Shown: positions 12,727 to 25,118 of the stretch, one piece after another | Numbering within the stretch: the stretch's first letter is position 1 | How the letters are laid out: every line of letters begins with the position of its first letter | Source of the DNA: Chamaelirium japonicum | Lineage: Eukaryota; Streptophyta; Magnoliopsida; Liliales; Melanthiaceae | Length of the DNA stretch: 64,000 bases | NCBI GenBank assembly: GCA_947650365.1 | Contig: OX393549.1 | Coordinates: forward strand, 28,673,209-28,737,208 | Direction: 5' to 3' | Position numbers and translations under genes: made by a program | Notes under the pieces: generated by a model | Databases searched by the model: none | Seen by the model: only the letters and a program-made list of their open reading frames with translations | What the model was told of the DNA's origin: nothing

Positions 12727-14036
12727 ACGAATGAATTAGAATGGATCGTGCGAATGAATTAGAATGGATCGTACGAATGAATTAGAATAGATCGTGTGAA
12801 AGAATTAGAATGGATCGTACGAATGAATTAGAATGGATCGTACGAATGAATTAGAATGGATCGTGCGAATGAATTAGAATTGATCGTACGAATAAATTAG
12901 AATGGATACATTTGTGCGAATGAATTAGAATGGATCGTACGAATGAATTAGAATGGATCGTATGAATGAATTAAAATGGATCGTACGAATGAATTAGAAT
13001 GGATCGTGTGAATGAATTAGAATGGATCGTACGAATGAATTAGAATGGATCATACGAATGAACTAGAATGGATACATTCGTGCGAATGAATTAGAATGGA
13101 TCGTACGAATGAATTAGAATGGATCGTACGAATGAAGTAGAATGGATCTTACGAATGAATTAGAATGGATCGTACGACTGAATTAGAATGGATCGTACGA
13201 ATGAATTAGAATGGATCTTACGAATGAATTAGAATGGATCGTACGAATGAACTAGAATGGATACATTTGTGCGAATGAATTAGAATGGATCGTACGAATG
13301 AATTAGAATGGATCGTGTGAAAGAATTAGAATAGATTGTATGAATGAATTAGAATGGATCGTATGAATGAATTAGAATGGATCGTACGAATGAATTAGAA
13401 TGGATACATTCGTGCGAATGAATTAGAATGGATACATTCGTTCGAATGAATTAGAATAGATCGTATGAATGAATTAGAATGGATCCTATGAATGAATTAG
13501 AATGGATCGTGCGAATGAATTAGAATGGATCGTACGAATGAATTAGAATGGATCGTACGAAGGAATTAGAATGGATCATACGAATGAATTAGAATGGATA
13601 TATTCGTGCAAATGAATTAGAATGGATCATATGAATGTATTAGAATGGATCGTATGAGTGAATTAGAATGGATCGTACGAATGAATTAGAATGGATTGTA
13701 TGAATGAATTAGAATGGATCGTATGAATGAATTAGAATGGATCGTATGAATGAATTAGAATGGATACATTCGTGCGAATGAATTAGAATGGATCAGACGA
13801 ATGAATTAGAATGGATCGTACGAATGAATTAGAATGGATCGTACGAATAAATTAGAATGGATACATTCGTCCGAATGAATTAGAATGGATCGTGCAAATG
13901 AATTAGAATAGATCGTGCGAATGAATTAGAATGGATCGTACGAATAAATTAGAATGGATCGTACGAATGAACTAGAATGGATACATTCGTGCGAATGAAT
14001 TAGAATGGATCGTACGAATGAATTAGAATGGATCGT
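12727..14036 (+). repeat. F block 13
   Basis: Plus polarity, with several 28-mers. Switches at CGTACGATTCATTC, centre about 14036. Confidence 0.88.
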
Positions 14037-14872
14037 ACGATTCATTCTAATTCATTCGTACGATCCATTCTAATACATTCGTATGATTCATGCTAATTCA
14101 TTCGCACAATCCATTCTAATTCATTCGTACAATCCATTCTAATTCATTCGTATGATCCATTCTAACTCATTTCGTGGATCCATTCTAATTCATTCGTACG
14201 ATCCATTCTAATTCATTCCCACGATCCATTCTAATTTATTCGCACGATCCATTCTAATTCATTCGTATGATCTATTCTAAATCATTCGCACGAATGTAAC
14301 CATTCTAATTCATTCATACGATTCATTCTAATTCATTCGTATGAGCTATTCTAATTCATTCGTACGATCCATTCTAATTCATTCGTACGATCCATTGTAA
14401 TTCATTCATACAATCCATTTAGATTCATTCGCACAAATGTATCCATTCAAATTCATTCGTACGATCCAGTCTAATTCATTCGTACGATCCATTATAATTC
14501 ATTCGCACGAATATATCCATTCTAATTCTTTAGTACGATGCATTCTAATTCATTCGTACGATCCATTCTAATTCATTCATTTGATCCATTCTAATTCATT
14601 CGTACGATCCATTCTAATTCATTCGTCTGATCCATTCTAATTCATTCGCACGAATATATCCATTCTAATTCATTCGTACGATCCATTTTAATTCATTCAT
14701 AAGATCCATTCTAATTCATTCGTACGATCCATTCTAATTCATTCGTACGATCCATTCTAATTCATTCGCACGAATGTATCCATTCTAGTTCATTCATACG
14801 ATCCATTCTAATTCATTCATACAATCCATTCTAATTCATTCTGTACGATCCATTCTAATTCATTCGTACGAT
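14037..14872 (-). repeat. R block 14
   Basis: Minus polarity. Carries the marker CATTTAGATTCATTCGCAC near 14417, shared with 43101, 56653 and 57151. Ends CGTACGATCGTACG. Confidence 0.87.
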
Positions 14873-15295
14873 CGTACGAATGAATTAGATTGGATCGTAC
14901 GAATGAATTAGAATAGATTGTGCGAATGAATTAGAATGGATCGTACGAATGAATTAGAATGGATCGTACGAATGAATTAGAATAGATCATACGAATGAGT
15001 AAGAATGGATCGTACGAATGAATTAGAATGGATCGTACGAATGAATTAGAATGGATCGTACGAATAAATTAGAATGGATACATTCGTCCGAATGAATTAG
15101 AATGGATCATACGAATAAGTAAGAATGGATCGTACGAATGAAATAGAATAGATTGTACGAATGAATTAGAATGGATCCTACGAATGAATTAGAATGGATC
15201 GTGTGAAAGAATTAGAATGGATTGTATGAATGAATTAGAATGGATCGTATGAATGAATTAGAATGGATCGTGCGAATGAATTCGAATGGATCGTA
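14873..15295 (+). repeat. F block 15
   Basis: Plus polarity. Variant order in the last 300 bp follows that before dyads A1 at 497 and 53274. Ends in A1 dyad 15274-15306. Confidence 0.88.
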
Positions 15296-15355
15296 CGAAT
15301 TCATTCTAATTCATTCATACAATCCATTCTAATTCTTTCACACGATCCATTCTAA
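15296..15355 (-). repeat. R block 16, short
   Basis: About 60 bp of reversed units between dyad A1 and TCTAATGGATCG, a sharp switch within the core rather than in the linker. Confidence 0.85.
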
Positions 15356-15432
15356 TGGATCGTGCAAATGAATTAGCATGAATCGTACGAATGTATTAGA
15401 ATGGATCGTACAAATGAATTAGAATGGATCGT
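15356..15432 (+). repeat. F block 17, short
   Basis: About three plus units, ending at the centre of the 40-bp palindrome 15413-15452. Confidence 0.86.
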
Positions 15433-15452
15433 ACGATCCATTCTAATTCATT
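15413..15452. repeat. 40-bp perfect palindrome at F-to-R switch
   Basis: Twenty bases from AATGAATTAG to GGATCGT are followed without spacer by their exact reverse complement, centred between 15432 and 15433. It is a head-to-head monomer pair meeting at the palindromic linker CGTACG. Confidence 0.93.
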
Positions 15453-16580
15453 CGTACGATCCATTCTAATTCATTCGCACGAATGTATCCATTCTAGTTC
15501 ATTCGTACGATCCATTCTAGTTCATTCGTACGATCCATTCTAATTCATTCTAGTACGATCCATTCTAATTCATTCTTATGATCAATTCTAATTAATTCGT
15601 ATGATCCATTCTAATTCATTCATGCGATCCATTCTAATTCATTCATACAATCCATTCTAATTCATTCGCACGAATGTATCCATTCTAATTAATTCGTACG
15701 ATCCATTCTAATTCATTCGTATGATCCATTCTTATTCATTCGCACGATCCACTCTAATGGATTCGCATGATCCATTCTAATTCATTCGCACGAATGTATC
15801 CATTCTAATTCATTCATACGATCCATTCTAATTCATTCGTACGATCCATTCTAATTCATTCGCACAAATGTATCCATTCTAATTCATTCGTACGATCCAT
15901 TCTAATTCATTCGTACGATCAGTTCTAATTCATTCACAAAATCTATTCTAATTCATTCATACGATCCATTCTAATTCATTCGCACGATCCATTCTAATTC
16001 ATTCGTACGATCCATTCTAATTCTTTCACACAATCCATTCTAATTCATTCGTACGATCCATTCTAATTCATTCGCACGATCCATTCTAATTTATTCGTAC
16101 GATCCATTCTAATTCATTCAAACGATCCATTCTAATTCATTCGTATGATCCATTCTAATTCATTCGCACAAATGTATCCATTCTAATTCATTCATACGAT
16201 CCATTCTAATTCATTCGCACGATCCATTCTAATTCATTCGTACGATCCATTCTAATTCATTCATATGATCCATTCTAATTCATTCGTACGATCCATTCTA
16301 ATTCATTCATACAATCCATTCTAATTCATTCGCACGAATGTATCCATTCTAATTAATTCGTACGATCCATTCTAATTCATTCGTATGATCTATTCTTATT
16401 CATTCGCACGATCCAGTCTAATTGATTCGCACGATCCATTCTAATTCATTCGCATGAATGTATCCATTCTAATTCATTCGTACGATCCATTCTAATTCAT
16501 TAATATGATCCATTCTAATTCATTCGTACGATCAATTCTGATTCATATGCACAAAGGTATCCATTCTAATTCATTCGCAC
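15433..16580 (-). repeat. R block 18
   Basis: Minus polarity. Contains the CATATGCACAAAGG unit near 16545. Switch to F at TTCGCACGAAAGAATTAG. Confidence 0.87.
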
Positions 16581-16926
16581 GAAAGAATTAGAATGGATTG
16601 TATGAAAGAATTAGAATGGATCGTGCGAATGAATTAGAATGGATCGTACGAAGGAATTAGAATGGATCGTACGAAGGAATTAGAATGGATCGTACGAATG
16701 AGTAAGAATGGATCGTACGAATGAATTAGAATGGATCGTACGAATAAATTAGAATGAATACATTCGTCCGAATGAATTAGAATGGATCATACGAATGAGT
16801 AAGAATGGATCGTACGAATGAAATAGAATAGATTGTACGAATGAATTAGAATGGATCCTACGAATGAATTAGAATAGATCGTGTGAAAGAATTAGAATGG
16901 ATTGTATGAATGAATTAGCATGGATC
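16581..16926 (+). repeat. F block 19
   Basis: Plus polarity, including AGTAAGAATGG and AAATAGAATAG variants in the order seen before A1 dyads. It stops at GCATGGATCCACAAATG before any dyad. Confidence 0.87.
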
Positions 16927-17472
16927 CACAAATGTATCCATACTAATTCATTCGTACGATCCATTCTAATTCATTCACACGATCCATTCTAATTCATTCG
17001 TACGATCCATTCTAATTCATTCGCACGATCTGTTCTTATTCATTCGCACAATCCATTCTAATTCATTCGCACGAATGTATCCATTCTAATTCATTCGTAC
17101 GATCCATTCTAATTCATTCGTATGATCCATTCTAATTAATTCGTATGATCCATTTTAATTCATTCGTACGATCCATTCTAATTCATTCATACAATCCATT
17201 CTAATTCAATCGTACGATCCATTCTAATTCACTCATATGATCCATTCTAATACATTCATACGATCCATTTTAATTCATTTGCACGAATATATCCATTCTA
17301 ATTCATTCGTACGATCCATTCTAATTCCTTCGTACGATCCATTCTAATTCATTCGTACGATCTATTCTAATTCATTCGTACGATCCATTCTAATTCATTC
17401 GTACGATCCATTCTAATTCATTCATACGATCCATTCTAATTCATTCGTACGATCTATTCTAATTCATTCGTA
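16927..17472 (-). repeat. R block 20
   Basis: Minus polarity. Matches 2650-3144, sharing CACGATCTGTTCTTATTC (2651/17024), and leads into the same K2 exit. Confidence 0.88.
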
Positions 17473-19091
17473 TGAATGGATACATTCATGTGAATGAATT
17501 AAAATGTATCGTACGAATGAGTAAGAATGGATCGTACGAATGAAATAGAATGGATTGCACGAATGAATTAGAATGGATCGTACGAATGAATTAGAATGGA
17601 TCGTGTGAAAGAATTAGAATGGATTGTATGAATGAATTAGAATGGATCGTACGAATGAATTAGAATGGATCGTACGAATGAATTAGAATGGATCGTACGA
17701 ATGAATTAGAATGGATCATACGAATTAATTAGAATGGATCGTACGAATGAATTAGAATGGATCGTACGAATGAATTAGAATGGATACATTCGTGCGAATG
17801 AATTAGAATGGATCGGACGAATGAATTAGAATAGATCGTACGAATGAATTAGAATGGATCGTACGAATGAATTAGAATGGATATATTCGTGCAAATGAAT
17901 TAGAATGGATCGTATGAATGTATTAGAATGGATACATTCGTGCGAATGAATTAGAATGGATCGGAAGAATGAATTAGAATAGATCGTACGAATGAATTAG
18001 AATGGATCGTACGAAGGAATTAGAATGGATCGTACGAATGAACTAGAATGGATTAGAATGGATCGTACGAATGAATTAGAATGGATCGTATGAATGAATT
18101 AGAATGGATCGTACGAATGAATTAGAATGGATCGTACGAAGGAATTAGAATGGATCGTACGAATGAATTAGAATGGATATATTCGTGCAAATGAATTAGA
18201 ATGGATCGTATGAATGTATTAGAATGGATACATTCGTGCGAATGAATTAGAATGGATCGGAAGAATGAATTAGAATAGATCGTACGAATGAATTAGAATG
18301 GATCGTACGAATGAATTAGAATGGATCTTACGAATGAATTAGATTGGATCGTACGAATGAATTAGAATGGATCGTACGAATAAATTAGAATGGATACATT
18401 CGTCCGAATGAATTAGAATGGATCATACGAATGAGTAAGAATGGATCGTGCGAATGAATTAGAATGGATCGTACGAATGAATTAGAATGGATACATTTGT
18501 GCGAATGAATTAGAATGGATCGTAGGAATGAATTAGAATGGATCGTATGAATGAATTAGAATGGATCGTACGAATGAATTAGAATGGATCGTGCGAATGA
18601 ATTAGAATGGATCGTACGAATGAATTAGAATGGATCGTACGAATGAACTAGAATGGATACATTTGTGCGAATGAATTAGAATGGATCGTACGAATGAATT
18701 AGAATGGATCGTACGAATGAATTAGAATTGATCTTACGAATGAATTAGAATGGATCTTACGAATGAATTAGAATGGATCGTACGAATGAATTAGAATGGA
18801 TACATTCGTGCGAATGAATTAGAATGGATCGGACGAATGAATTAGAATGGATCGTACGAATGAATTAGAATGGATCGTACGAATGAATTAGAATGGATCG
18901 TGCGAATGAATTAGAATGAATCGTGTGAAAGAATTAGAATGTATTGTATGAATGAATTAGAATGGATCGTACGAATGAATTAGAATGGATCTTACGAATG
19001 AATTAGAATGGATCGTACGAATGAATTAGAATGGATCGTACGAATGAATTAGAATCGATACATTCGTGCGAATGAATTAGAATGGATCGTG
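17473..19091 (+). repeat. F block 21
   Basis: Direct copy of F block 3: starts GGATACATTCATGTG at 17478 (3151 in block 3) and ends GTGCAC at 19090 (5021). Offset falls from 14327 to 14069, a net 258 bp shorter. Confidence 0.9.
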
Positions 19092-20947
19092 CACGAATGT
19101 ATCCATTCTAATTCATTCGTACGATCCATTCAAATTCATTAATATGATCCATTCTAATTCATTCGTACGATCCATTCTAATTCATATGCACAAAGGTATC
19201 CATTCTAATCCATTCGTAGGATCCATTCTAATCCATTCGTACGATCCATTCTAATTCATTCGTACGATCCATTCTAATTCATTCGCTCGAATGTATCAAT
19301 TCTAATCCATTCGTACGATCCATTCTAATTCATTCGCATGAATGTAACCATTCTAATTCATTCATTTGATCCATTCTAATTCATTCGTACGATCCATTCT
19401 AATTCATTCGTCCGATCCATTCTAATTCATTCGCACGAATGTATCCATTCTAATTCATTCATACGATCCATTCTAATTCATTCGTACGATCCATTCTAAT
19501 TCATTCGCACAAATGTATCCATTCTAATTCATTCGTACTATCCATTCTAATTTATTCGCATGATCTATTCTAATTCATTCGTACGATCCATTCTAATTCT
19601 TTCACACGATCCATTCTAATTCATTCATACGATCCATTCTAATACATTCATACGATCCATTCTAATTCATTTGCACGAATATATCCATTCTAATTCCTTC
19701 CGATCCATTCTAATTCCTTCGTACGATCCATACTAATTCATTCGTATGATCTATTCTAATTCATTCGTACGATCCATTCTAATTCATTCGTACGATCCAT
19801 TCTAATTCATTCGTACGATCCATTCTAATTCATTCATACAATCCATTCTAATTCTTTCACACGATCTATTCTAATTCATTCGTAGGATCCATTCTAATTC
19901 ATTCGTACAATCTATTCTATTTCATTCGTACGATCCATTCTTACTCATTCGTATGATCCATTCTAATTCATTCGGACGAATGTATCCATTCTAATTTATT
20001 TGTACGATCCATTCTAATTCATTCGTACGATCCATTCTAATTCATTCGTACGATCCATTCTTACTCATTCGTATGATCCATTCTAATTCATTCGTACGAT
20101 CCATTCTAATTCATTCGTATGATCAATTCTAATTCATTCGCACAATCTATTCTAATTCATTCGTACGATCCATTCTAATTCATTCGTATGATCCATTCTA
20201 ATTTATTCGTTCAAATATATCCATTTACGATCCATTCTAATTCATTCGCACAATCTATTCTATTTCATTCGTACGATCCATTCTTACTCATTGGTACGAT
20301 CCATTCTAATTCATTCGCACGAATGTATCCATTCTAATTCATTCGTACGAATCCATTCTAATTCATTCGTACGATCCATTCTAATTCATTCGCACGATCC
20401 ATTCTAATTCATTCGTACGATCCATTCTAATTCATTCGCACGAATGTATCCATTCTAATTCATTCGTACGATCTATTCTAATTCATTCGTACGATCCATT
20501 CTAATTCATTCGTACAATCCATTCTAATTCATTCGTACGATCCATTCTAATTCATTCGCACGAATGTATCCATTCTAGTTCATTCATAGGATCCATTCTA
20601 ATTCATTCTTCCGATCCATTCTAATTCATTTGCACGATCCATTCTAATTCATTAGCACGATCCATGCTAATTCATTCGTTCGATCAATTCTAATTCATTC
20701 GCACGATCCATTCTAATTCATTCATACAATCCATTCTAATTCTTTCACACGATCTATTCTAATTCATTCGTACGTTCCATTCTAATTCATTAGCACGATC
20801 CATGCTAATTCATTCGTCCGATCCATTCTAATTCATTCGCACGAATGTATCCATTCTAATTCATTCATACGGTCCATTCTAATTCATTCGCACAATCCAT
20901 TCTATTTCATTCGTACGATCCATTCTTACTCATTCGTATGATCCATT
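19092..20947 (-). repeat. R block 22
   Basis: Minus polarity. Starts with the block 4 order, then diverges. Contains ATTCCTTCCGATCC (truncated linker) near 19697. Right edge is CCATTATGGATAC, class M1. Confidence 0.87.
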
Positions 20948-21118
20948 ATGGATACATTCGTGCGAATGAATTAGAATGGATCATACGAATGAGTAAGAAT
21001 TGATCGTACGAATGAAATAGAATAGATTGTACGAATGAATTAGAATGGATCCTACGAATGAATTAGAATAGATCGTGTGAAAGTATTAGAATGGATTGTA
21101 TGAATGAATTAGAATGAA
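20948..21118 (+). repeat. F block 23
   Basis: Short plus block between M1 and dyad A2 (21112-21144). Confidence 0.87.
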
Positions 21119-21722
21119 TTCGTACGATCCATTCGAATTCATTCGCACGATCAATTCTAATTCATTCATACGATCCATTCTAATTCATTCATACAATCCA
21201 TTCTAATTCTTTGACACGATCCATTCTAATTCATTCGTAGGATCCATTCTAATTCATTCGTACAATCTATTCTATTTCATTCGTACGATCCATTCTTACT
21301 CATTCGTATGATCCATTCTAATTCATTCGGATGAATATATCCATTCTAGTTTATTCGTACGATCCATTCTAATTCATTCGTATGATCCATTCTAATTCAT
21401 TCGTCCGATCCATTCTAATTCATTTGCACGAATGTATCCATTCTAATTCATTCGTACGATCCATTCTAATTCATTCGTACGATCCATTCTAATTCATTCG
21501 TAAGATCCATTCTAATTCATTCGTACGATCCATTCTAATTCATTCGTACGATCCATTCTAATTCATTCGCACGAATGTATCCATTCTAGTTCATTCGTAC
21601 GATCCATTCTAATTCATTCGTACGATCCATTCTAATTCATTCATACGATCCATTCTAATTCATTCGTACGATCCATTCTAATTCATTCGCACAATCCATT
21701 CTATTTCATTCGTTCAATCAAT
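21119..21722 (-). repeat. R block 24
   Basis: Minus polarity. The marker TACAATCTATTCTATTTC at 21261 recurs at 29177 and 37101, fixing a 7916/7924-bp period. Ends in class Q. Confidence 0.9.
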
Positions 21723-22034
21723 TCGTGCGAATGAATTAGAATGGATCATACGAATGAGTAAGAATGGATCGTACGAATGAAATAGAATGGATTGTACGAA
21801 TGAATTAGAATGGATTCGTACGAATGAATTAGAATGGATACAATCATGCGAATGAATTAGAATGGATCGTACCAATGAGTAAGAATGGATCGTACGAATG
21901 AAATAGAATGGATTGTGCGAATGAATTAGAATGGATCTTACGAATGAATTAGAATGGATCGTGTGAAAGAATTAGAATGGATTGTATGAATGAATTGGAA
22001 TAGATCATATGAATGAATTAGAATGGATCGTACG
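21723..22034 (+). repeat. F block 25
   Basis: Plus polarity between class Q (CAATTCGTGCGAATG) and CGTACGACCATTC, a switch shared only with 30283. Carries GATTCGTACG and GTACCAATGAGTAAG variants. Confidence 0.9.
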
Positions 22035-22808
22035 ACCATTCTAATTCATTCATACGATCCATTCTAATTCATTCGTACGATCCATTCTAATTCATTCGCA
22101 CAAATGTATCCATTCTAATTCATTCGTACGATCCATTCTAATTCATTCGCACGATCCATTCTAATTCATTCGTATGATCCATTCTAATTCTTTCACACGA
22201 TCCATTCTAATTCGTTTGTACGATCCATTCTAATTCATTCGCACGATCCATTCTAATTCATTCGTACGATCCATTCTAATTCATTCATACGATCCATTCT
22301 AATTTCTTCGTACGATCCATTCTAATTCATTCGCACAAATGTATCCATTCTAATTCATTCGCACGATCCATTCTAATTCATTCGCACGATCCATTCTAAT
22401 TCATTGGTACGATCCATTCTAATTCATTCGTACGATCCATTCTAATTCATTCATATGATCCATTCTAATTAATTCATATGATCCATTCTAATTCATTCGT
22501 ACGATCCATTTTAATTCATTCATACAATCCATTCTAATTCATTCGCACGAATGTATCCATTCTAATTAATTCGTACGATCCATTCTAATTCATTCGTATG
22601 ATCTATTCTTATTCATTCGCACGATCCAGTCTAATTGATTTGCACGATCCATTCTAATTCATTCGCACGAATGTATCCATTCTAATTCATTCGTACGATC
22701 CATTCTAATTCATTAATATGATCCATTCTAATTCATTCGTACGATCCATTCTAATTCATATGCACAAAGGTATCCATTCTAATTCATTCGTACGATCCAT
22801 TCTAATTC
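22035..22808 (-). repeat. R block 26
   Basis: Minus polarity. Contains CATATGCACAAAGG near 22749. Ends in class N (TTCAGGATCGTATG). Counterpart 30284-31056. Confidence 0.9.
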
Positions 22809-23456
22809 AGGATCGTATGAAAGAATTAGAATGGATACATTCGTGCGAATAAATTAGAATTGATCGTACGAATGAATTAGAATGGATCGTGCGAATGAAT
22901 TAGAATGGATCGTACGAATGAATTAGAATGGATCGTACGAATGAACTAGAATGGATATATTCGTGCGAATGAATTAGAATGGATCGTACGAATGAATTAT
23001 AATGGATCGTACGAATGAATTAGAATGGATACATTCGTGCGAATGAATTAGAATGGATCGGACGAATGAATTAGAATGGACCGTACGAATGAATTAGAAT
23101 GGATCAAATGAATAAATTAGAATGGATCGTACGAATGAATTAGAATGGATCGTACGAATGAATTAGAATGGATACATTCATGCGAATGAATTAGAATGGA
23201 TCGGACGAATGAATTAGAATGGATCGTACGAATGAATTAGAATGGATCCTATGAATGAATTAGATTGGATCGTGCGAATGAATTAGAATGGATCGTACGA
23301 ATGAATTAGAATGGATCGTGCTAATGAATTAGAATTGATCGAACGAATGAATTAGCATGGATCGTGCTAATGAATTAGAATGGAATGTACGAATGAATTA
23401 GAATGGATCGTGTGAAAGAATTAGAATGGATTGTATGAATGAATTAGAATGAATTC
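22809..23456 (+). repeat. F block 27
   Basis: Plus polarity, ending in dyad A2 (23447-23479). Counterpart block 36 is about 240 bp longer. Confidence 0.9.
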
Positions 23457-23740
23457 GTACGATCCATTCGAATTCATTCGCACGATCCATTCTAATTCAT
23501 TCATACGATCCATTCTAATTCATTCATACAATCCATTCTAATTCTTTCACACGATCCGTTCTAATTTATTCGTAGTATCCATTCTAATTCATTCGTACAA
23601 TCTATTCTATTTTATTCGTACGATCCATTCTTACTCATTCGTATGATCTATTCTAATTCATTCGGACGAATGTATCCATTCTAATTTATTCGTATGATCC
23701 TTTCTAATTCATTCGTACGATCCATTGTAATTCATTCACA
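23457..23740 (-). repeat. R block 28, left of island
   Basis: Minus polarity up to the GC-rich island. The last satellite bases read ATTCATTCACACG, a normal linker, then the sequence becomes unrelated. Confidence 0.9.
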
Positions 23741-23795
23741 CGCGGCCAGGGTCTGCTTCGGGCGAGCTTGGGCGCCTGCCGTGGGCGGTCTGCGC

Positions 23796-23821
23796 CGAGA
23801 GTTTTGACTCCCAGTATTTCA
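23796..23821 (+). repeat. 26-bp direct repeat in island, copy 1
   Basis: Begins CGAGAGTTTTGACTCC and ends CAGTATTTCA. Identical to 23840-23865, 44 bp away. Confidence 0.95.
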
Positions 23822-23839
23822 CAAACGATGGGCGGGCCA

Positions 23840-23865
23840 CGAGAGTTTTGACTCCCAGTATTTCA
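23840..23865 (+). repeat. 26-bp direct repeat in island, copy 2
   Basis: Exact copy of 23796-23821. The 44-bp spacing suggests about 1.6 units of a different minisatellite, or a short duplication at insertion. Confidence 0.95.
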
Positions 23866-25118
23866 TATGATCCATTCTAATTCATTCGCATGAATGTATC
23901 CATTCTAGTTCATTCGTACGATCCATTCTAATTCATTCGTACGATCCATTCTAATTCATTCACACGATCCATTCTAATTCATTCGTACGATCCATTATAA
24001 TTCATTCATACGATCCATTCTAATTCATTCGTACGATCCATTCTAATTCATTCGCACAAATGTATACATTCTAATTCATTCGTACGATCCATTCTAATTC
24101 ATTCGCACGATCCATTCTAATTCATTCGTACGATCCATTCTAATTCTTTCACACGATCCATTCTAATTCATTCGTGCGATCCATTCTAATTCATTCACAC
24201 GATCCATTCTAATTCATTCGTATGATCCATTCTAATTCATTTGCACGAATGTATCCATTCTAGTTCATTCGTACGATCCATTCTAATTCATTCGTATGAT
24301 CCATTCTAATTCATTCGCACAATCCATTCTAATTCATTCGTACGATCCATTCTAATTCATTCGTACGATCCATTCTAATTCATTCGTACGATCCATTCTA
24401 ATTCATTCGCACAAATGTATCCATTCTAATTCATTCGTACGATCCATTCTAATTCATTCGCACGATCCATTCTAATTCATTCGTACGATCTATTCTAATT
24501 CTTTCACACGATCCATTCTAATTCATTCGTACGATCCATTCTAATTCATTCGCACGATCCATTCTAATTTATTCATACGATCCATTCTACTTCATTCATA
24601 CGATCCATTCTAGATCATTCGTACGATCCATTCTAATTCATTCGCACAAATGTATCCATTCTAATTCATTCGTACGATCCATTCTAATTCATTCACACGA
24701 TCCATTCTAATTCATTCGTACGATCCATTCTAATTCATTCGTACGATCCATTCTAATTCATTCGTATGATCCATTCTAATTAATTCGTATGATCCATTCT
24801 AATTCATTCGTACGATACATTCTAATTCATTCATACAATCCATTCTAATTCATTCGCACGAATGAATCCATTCTAATTAATTCGTACGATCCATTCTAAT
24901 TCATTCGTATGATCTATTCTTATTCATTCGCACGATCCAGTCTAATTGATTTGCACGATCCATTCTAATTCATTCGCACGAATGTATCCATTCTAATTCA
25001 TTCGTACGATCCATTCTAATTCATTTATATGATCCATTCTAATTCATTCGTACGATCCATTCTAATTCATATGCACAAAGGTATCCATTCTAATTCATTC
25101 GTACGATCCATTCTAATT
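23866..25118 (-). repeat. R block 29, right of island
   Basis: Minus polarity resumes in register. The first about 430 bp have no counterpart in copy 2; from about 24296 it aligns with about 32206. Ends in class N (TTCAGGATCGTACG). Confidence 0.9.

Larger units (their letters stand above)
23741..23865. other. GC-rich non-satellite island, 125 bp
   Basis: The only sequence in the window not derived from the monomer. The first 56 bp (23741-23796) are about 79% G+C, with GGGCG/GCC runs. Then come a 26-bp segment, an 18-bp GC-rich spacer (CAAACGATGGGCGGGCCA) and a second copy of the 26-bp segment. No open frame, terminal inverted repeats or clear target-site duplication is visible. The last bases, TTTCA, blend into the normal satellite linker (ATTCATATGATCC), suggesting a microhomology join. 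It may be a fragment of another tandem repeat or of flanking chromosomal DNA carried in, or an assembly join. I do not recognise it. Confidence 0.9.

Noticed and set aside
23741-23865. Transposon insertion
   Set aside because: No terminal inverted repeats, poly-A tail or clear target-site duplication; the only internal structure is a pair of direct 26-bp repeats.
23741-23865. CpG-island promoter or small gene
   Set aside because: Short, no open frame, no transcription element that I can name, and no gene on either side.
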